Part shown: positions 22,422 to 25,166 of the stretch, in pieces
Layout: each line of letters begins with the position of its first letter
Numbering within the stretch: the first letter of the stretch is position 1
Source of the DNA: an uncultured Gilliamella sp.
GTDB lineage: Bacteria; Pseudomonadota; Gammaproteobacteria; Enterobacterales; Enterobacteriaceae
Assembly: GCA_945291235.1 (NCBI GenBank)
Contig: CALYQY010000028.1
Location: 1-25,166 of the forward strand
Direction: 5' to 3'
Length of the DNA stretch: 25,166 bases
The notes under the pieces: generated by a model
The model's input: only the letters and a program-made list of their open reading frames with translations
Told to the model about the DNA's origin: nothing
Databases searched by the model: none
Position numbers and translations under genes: made by a program

Positions 22422-25166
22422 ATGATAGCTGATCCCTCTGTTTTATTAAGACGACTAAATCCGTATTGTGCGAAATCGCTTGAAGCTGCGGCTGGATTAT
22501 GCCAAACACGAGCACATACCGAAATTACACTTGAACATTGGTTATTAAAATTACTAGAACAGGGTTCAGGTGACATAACAATAATTTCAAGACATTATCA
22601 ACTCGATATGGATAAAATTTGGACTGGATTACTCAATTATCTAGACGCACTACCGCATACCATTAACACAAAACCAAGTTTATCGCCATCGTTGATAGCA
22701 GTAATGCAATCAGCCTGGTTAAAAGCGTCGCTAGAAAATCATGAAGAAGTCATCCGTTCAGTTCACATATTACAAGCACTGCAAGAAATGCCACATTGCT
22801 TAAAAGCACAAGATGCATGGCAACTACTTAGCTTATCGCCAGTTTCATTACAAAAAATGCGTTTACAATTGGACGAAACATCAGACGAAAACCCAGCTAA
22901 CCAATACAGTTATCAATCAGATAGTGTAATGAATGCTACAGACAGTTTTGGTATTGACTCAACTGCCAACTCAGCATTAGCTGCAAACAAAACACAAAAA
23001 AATGATGCGAATGATGCTAAAAGTAATAATGACAATCAAATCGCACAACAAAAGCATCATCAAGCGGCGCTTGAACGCTTTACCGAAAATGTCACAGAAA
23101 AAGCCAAATCAGGTAAAATTGACCCAGTGTTTGGTCGTGACAGTGAAATCAGACAAATGGTCGATATTCTATCCCGTCGTCGTAAAAATAACCCAATTCT
23201 TGTCGGTGAACCAGGGGTAGGTAAAACTGCGCTAGTTGAAGGTTTAGCACTCCGAATTGCTGAAGGAAACGTACCAAAAAATCTTGCGGATGTTAGCATC
23301 CTAACGTTAGATCTTGGCTTATTACAAGCGGGCGCTGGCGTAAAAGGTGAATTTGAACAAAGATTAAAAAATGTAATTGATGCCGTACAACAGTCTCCAA
23401 CACCAATATTACTATTTATTGACGAAGCCCATACTATTATCGGTGCAGGTAATTCAGCCGGTGGCGCAGATGCGGCAAACTTACTAAAACCTGCATTAGC
23501 ACGTGGAGAACTACGCACTATTGCAGCGACAACATGGTCTGAATACAAACAATATTTTGAAAAAGATGCCGCTTTAGAGCGTCGTTTCCAAATGGTTAAA
23601 GTAGACGAACCTGATGACGATCGAGCATGTTTAATGTTGCGTGGCTTAAAATCACGTTATGCTAAACACCATGGCGTACATATCCTAGACGAAGCTGTCA
23701 AAACAGCCGTTTCACTATCAAGACGTTATATCAGTGGACGTCAACTACCCGATAAAGCGGTTGACCTGCTTGATACAGCGTCAGCACGTGTACGTATGGG
23801 GCTAGATACGATACCAGAATCAATTACACAGCTTGAAGCTAAAATTGCCTCACTGAAAATTGAACAAGATGCAATTAACGCAGATCTGGCATTAGGTGAA
23901 AATTTAACGAGCGATCGCTTAAAAGAAATAGACATTCAGTTAGCCAAACTACAAGACAAACTAACTATTCAACAAACTCAATTTGAAAAAGAGAAAAAAC
24001 AAATTGAAACATTGATTGAATTACGTCAAAAACTCACCAATAAATCAGATAGTAAGCTACTTAAAAAACTTAGCGATGCACAGCAAGAATTAAATGAGCT
24101 ACAAGGTCATAATCCATTACTTTCACTTGATGTTGACAGTCGCACAGTCTCATCCGTTATATCAGACTGGACAGGCGTTCCATTAGAAAGTTTGCTAAAA
24201 GATGAACAAAGCCACTTACTTGCGCTTGAAGATGATTTACGTCAACGTGTTGTGGGACAAGATAATGCCCTGTTTGAATTAGCTAAACGTATTCGTGCAG
24301 CAAAAACTGGACTGACATCAGAAGATGCACCAATGGGCGTATTTTTATTAGTTGGTCCGTCAGGTGTGGGTAAAACCGAAACAGCTTTAGCATTAGCAGA
24401 TACCTTATTTGGTGGTGAACAATCACTGGTAACCATTAACATGTCAGAATACCAAGAAGCGCACACCGTATCACAACTTAAAGGATCACCTCCAGGATAC
24501 GTAGGTTATGGTCAAGGTGGGGTATTAACCGAAGCCGTTCGCAAACGACCATACAGTGTTGTGTTACTAGACGAAGTCGAAAAAGCACACCGTGATGTAC
24601 TTAACTTATTCTATCAAGTCTTTGATCGTGGCTTTATGCGTGACGGTGAAGGTCGTGAAATCGATTTCCGTAATACCTTAATATTAATGACATCTAACTT
24701 AGGTAGTGATGAGCTTATGGCGCTTTTCGAAGAAATGCCAGACGCCGATATTGCGACACAACAAGAACTTCTACGTCCGATCATTCGTGAACATTTCCAA
24801 CCGGCATTATTAGCACGTTTCCAAACAGTAATCTATACACCACTTGGTAAAGACGCATTACGCAAAATTGTTGAAATGAAACTCAATAAAGTTGCCAGCC
24901 GACTACAAAAACACTACAAAATTGTATTTAATGTGGGCGAAAAACTTTACGACACCTTGGTATCAGCGTGTTTACTACCAGATACAGGTGCACGAAACAT
25001 TGACAGTATCTTAAATCAACAAATTTTACCTGTGGTATCAAATTTATTACTACAACGAAGCAGTACAACTAACAATCAAGTACCAACGTTAATTCTTGAT
25101 TTTGACGAATCAGAAGGAATCGTACTTGAATGGGAAAGTGAGCAAACTAAAGCAAAATCTGCTAAA
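22422..25166 (+). CDS. clpV: T6SS AAA+ ATPase ClpV (TssH), C-terminal end outside window
   Basis: ClpV disassembles contracted TssB/C sheaths for reuse. 915 codons are visible and the frame is still open at the window edge. Order: N-terminal sheath-binding domain (about 1-150), an Asn/Asp/Ser/Ala-rich linker (about 152-213), and the first AAA+ module with Walker A GEPGVGKT (262-269) and Walker B LLFIDEAH (Asp334-Glu335). A coiled middle domain (about 465-560) precedes the second AAA+ module with Walker A GPSGVGKT (645-652) and VVLLDEVEKAH (Asp717-Glu718). The C-terminal small domain follows. The ATG at 22422 has AAGGA (22406-22410) 11 bases upstream, and the MIADPSVLLRRLNPYCAKSLE start is like other ClpV proteins. 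The length already exceeds many ClpV proteins, mainly through the linker. Both ATPase sites look intact. Confidence 0.96.
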   Translation, partial: MIADPSVLLRRLNPYCAKSLEAAAGLCQTRAHTEITLEHWLLKLLEQGSGDITIISRHYQLDMDKIWTGLLNYLDALPHTINTKPSLSPSLIAVMQSAWLKASLENHEEVIRSVHILQALQEMPHCLKAQDAWQLLSLSPVSLQKMRLQLDETSDENPANQYSYQSDSVMNATDSFGIDSTANSALAANKTQKNDANDAKSNNDNQIAQQKHHQAALERFTENVTEKAKSGKIDPVFGRDSEIRQMVDILSRRRKNNPILVGEPGVGKTALVEGLALRIAEGNVPKNLADVSILTLDLGLLQAGAGVKGEFEQRLKNVIDAVQQSPTPILLFIDEAHTIIGAGNSAGGADAANLLKPALARGELRTIAATTWSEYKQYFEKDAALERRFQMVKVDEPDDDRACLMLRGLKSRYAKHHGVHILDEAVKTAVSLSRRYISGRQLPDKAVDLLDTASARVRMGLDTIPESITQLEAKIASLKIEQDAINADLALGENLTSDRLKEIDIQLAKLQDKLTIQQTQFEKEKKQIETLIELRQKLTNKSDSKLLKKLSDAQQELNELQGHNPLLSLDVDSRTVSSVISDWTGVPLESLLKDEQSHLLALEDDLRQRVVGQDNALFELAKRIRAAKTGLTSEDAPMGVFLLVGPSGVGKTETALALADTLFGGEQSLVTINMSEYQEAHTVSQLKGSPPGYVGYGQGGVLTEAVRKRPYSVVLLDEVEKAHRDVLNLFYQVFDRGFMRDGEGREIDFRNTLILMTSNLGSDELMALFEEMPDADIATQQELLRPIIREHFQPALLARFQTVIYTPLGKDALRKIVEMKLNKVASRLQKHYKIVFNVGEKLYDTLVSACLLPDTGARNIDSILNQQILPVVSNLLLQRSSTTNNQVPTLILDFDESEGIVLEWESEQTKAKSAK

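Noticed and set aside
23060..23548. A 162-codon antisense frame opposite clpV
   Set aside because: It is entirely inside the first AAA+ module of ClpV, has no ribosome binding site, and its low-complexity Ser/Pro/Ala composition is that of a shadow frame.
15871..25166. A T6SS effector or immunity gene within the cluster
   Set aside because: Every gene in this span is assigned to a structural T6SS role. Hcp has no C-terminal toxin extension and no VgrG, PAAR or toxin-like frame is present.

Overview
The window is a stretch of chromosome from an AT-rich gammaproteobacterium. The housekeeping proteins (TrpA, RimP, NusA, IF2, RbfA, TruB, Usg, TruA, DnaB) closely resemble remembered Escherichia coli proteins along their whole lengths. 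The order initiator tRNA-rimP-nusA-infB-rbfA-truB and the usg-truA pair are typical of Enterobacterales and their relatives. Strong AT bias together with a type VI secretion locus fits an Orbales-type gut symbiont (Gilliamella and allies), but that placement is inference and no marker here proves it.

Region 1 (1-7114, + strand) holds the 3' end of trpA, then the metY-nusA type operon. An initiator tRNA with its own promoter is followed by a leader with two consecutive intrinsic terminators, then rimP, nusA, infB, rbfA and truB. The rpsO-pnp pair that follows truB in E. coli is absent here; a convergent LacI-family regulator takes its place.

Region 2 (7186-11758) contains the LacI/GalR-type regulator (- strand). 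Divergent from it are usg, truA (overlapping usg) and dnaB (+ strand). A perfect 16-bp stem at 11701-11750 separates dnaB from the next, convergent operon.

Region 3 (11759-15269, - strand) is a compact four-gene Mn/Fe ABC importer operon, read sitA-sitB-sitC-sitD. A good Fur-box-like palindrome lies upstream at 15416-15434.

Region 4 (15270-15870) is a 600-bp, very AT-rich divergent intergenic region between the metal importer and the secretion locus.

Region 5 (15871-25166, + strand, running off the window) is a type VI secretion system (T6SS) cluster: tssB, tssC (sheath), tssK and tssL (baseplate/membrane complex), an OmpA-domain membrane protein, hcp (tube) and clpV/tssH (sheath-recycling ATPase, incomplete). 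tssA, tssE, tssF, tssG, tssJ, a full-length tssM, vgrG and any effectors are not in the window.

The most interesting item is the OmpA-domain protein at 20067-21827. Its N-terminal two thirds has the membrane topology and degenerate GTPase-like motifs of the TssM/IcmF cytoplasmic module, joined to a peptidoglycan-binding OmpA domain instead of the long TssM periplasmic region. I saw no CRISPR array, insertion sequence, integrase or prophage gene.
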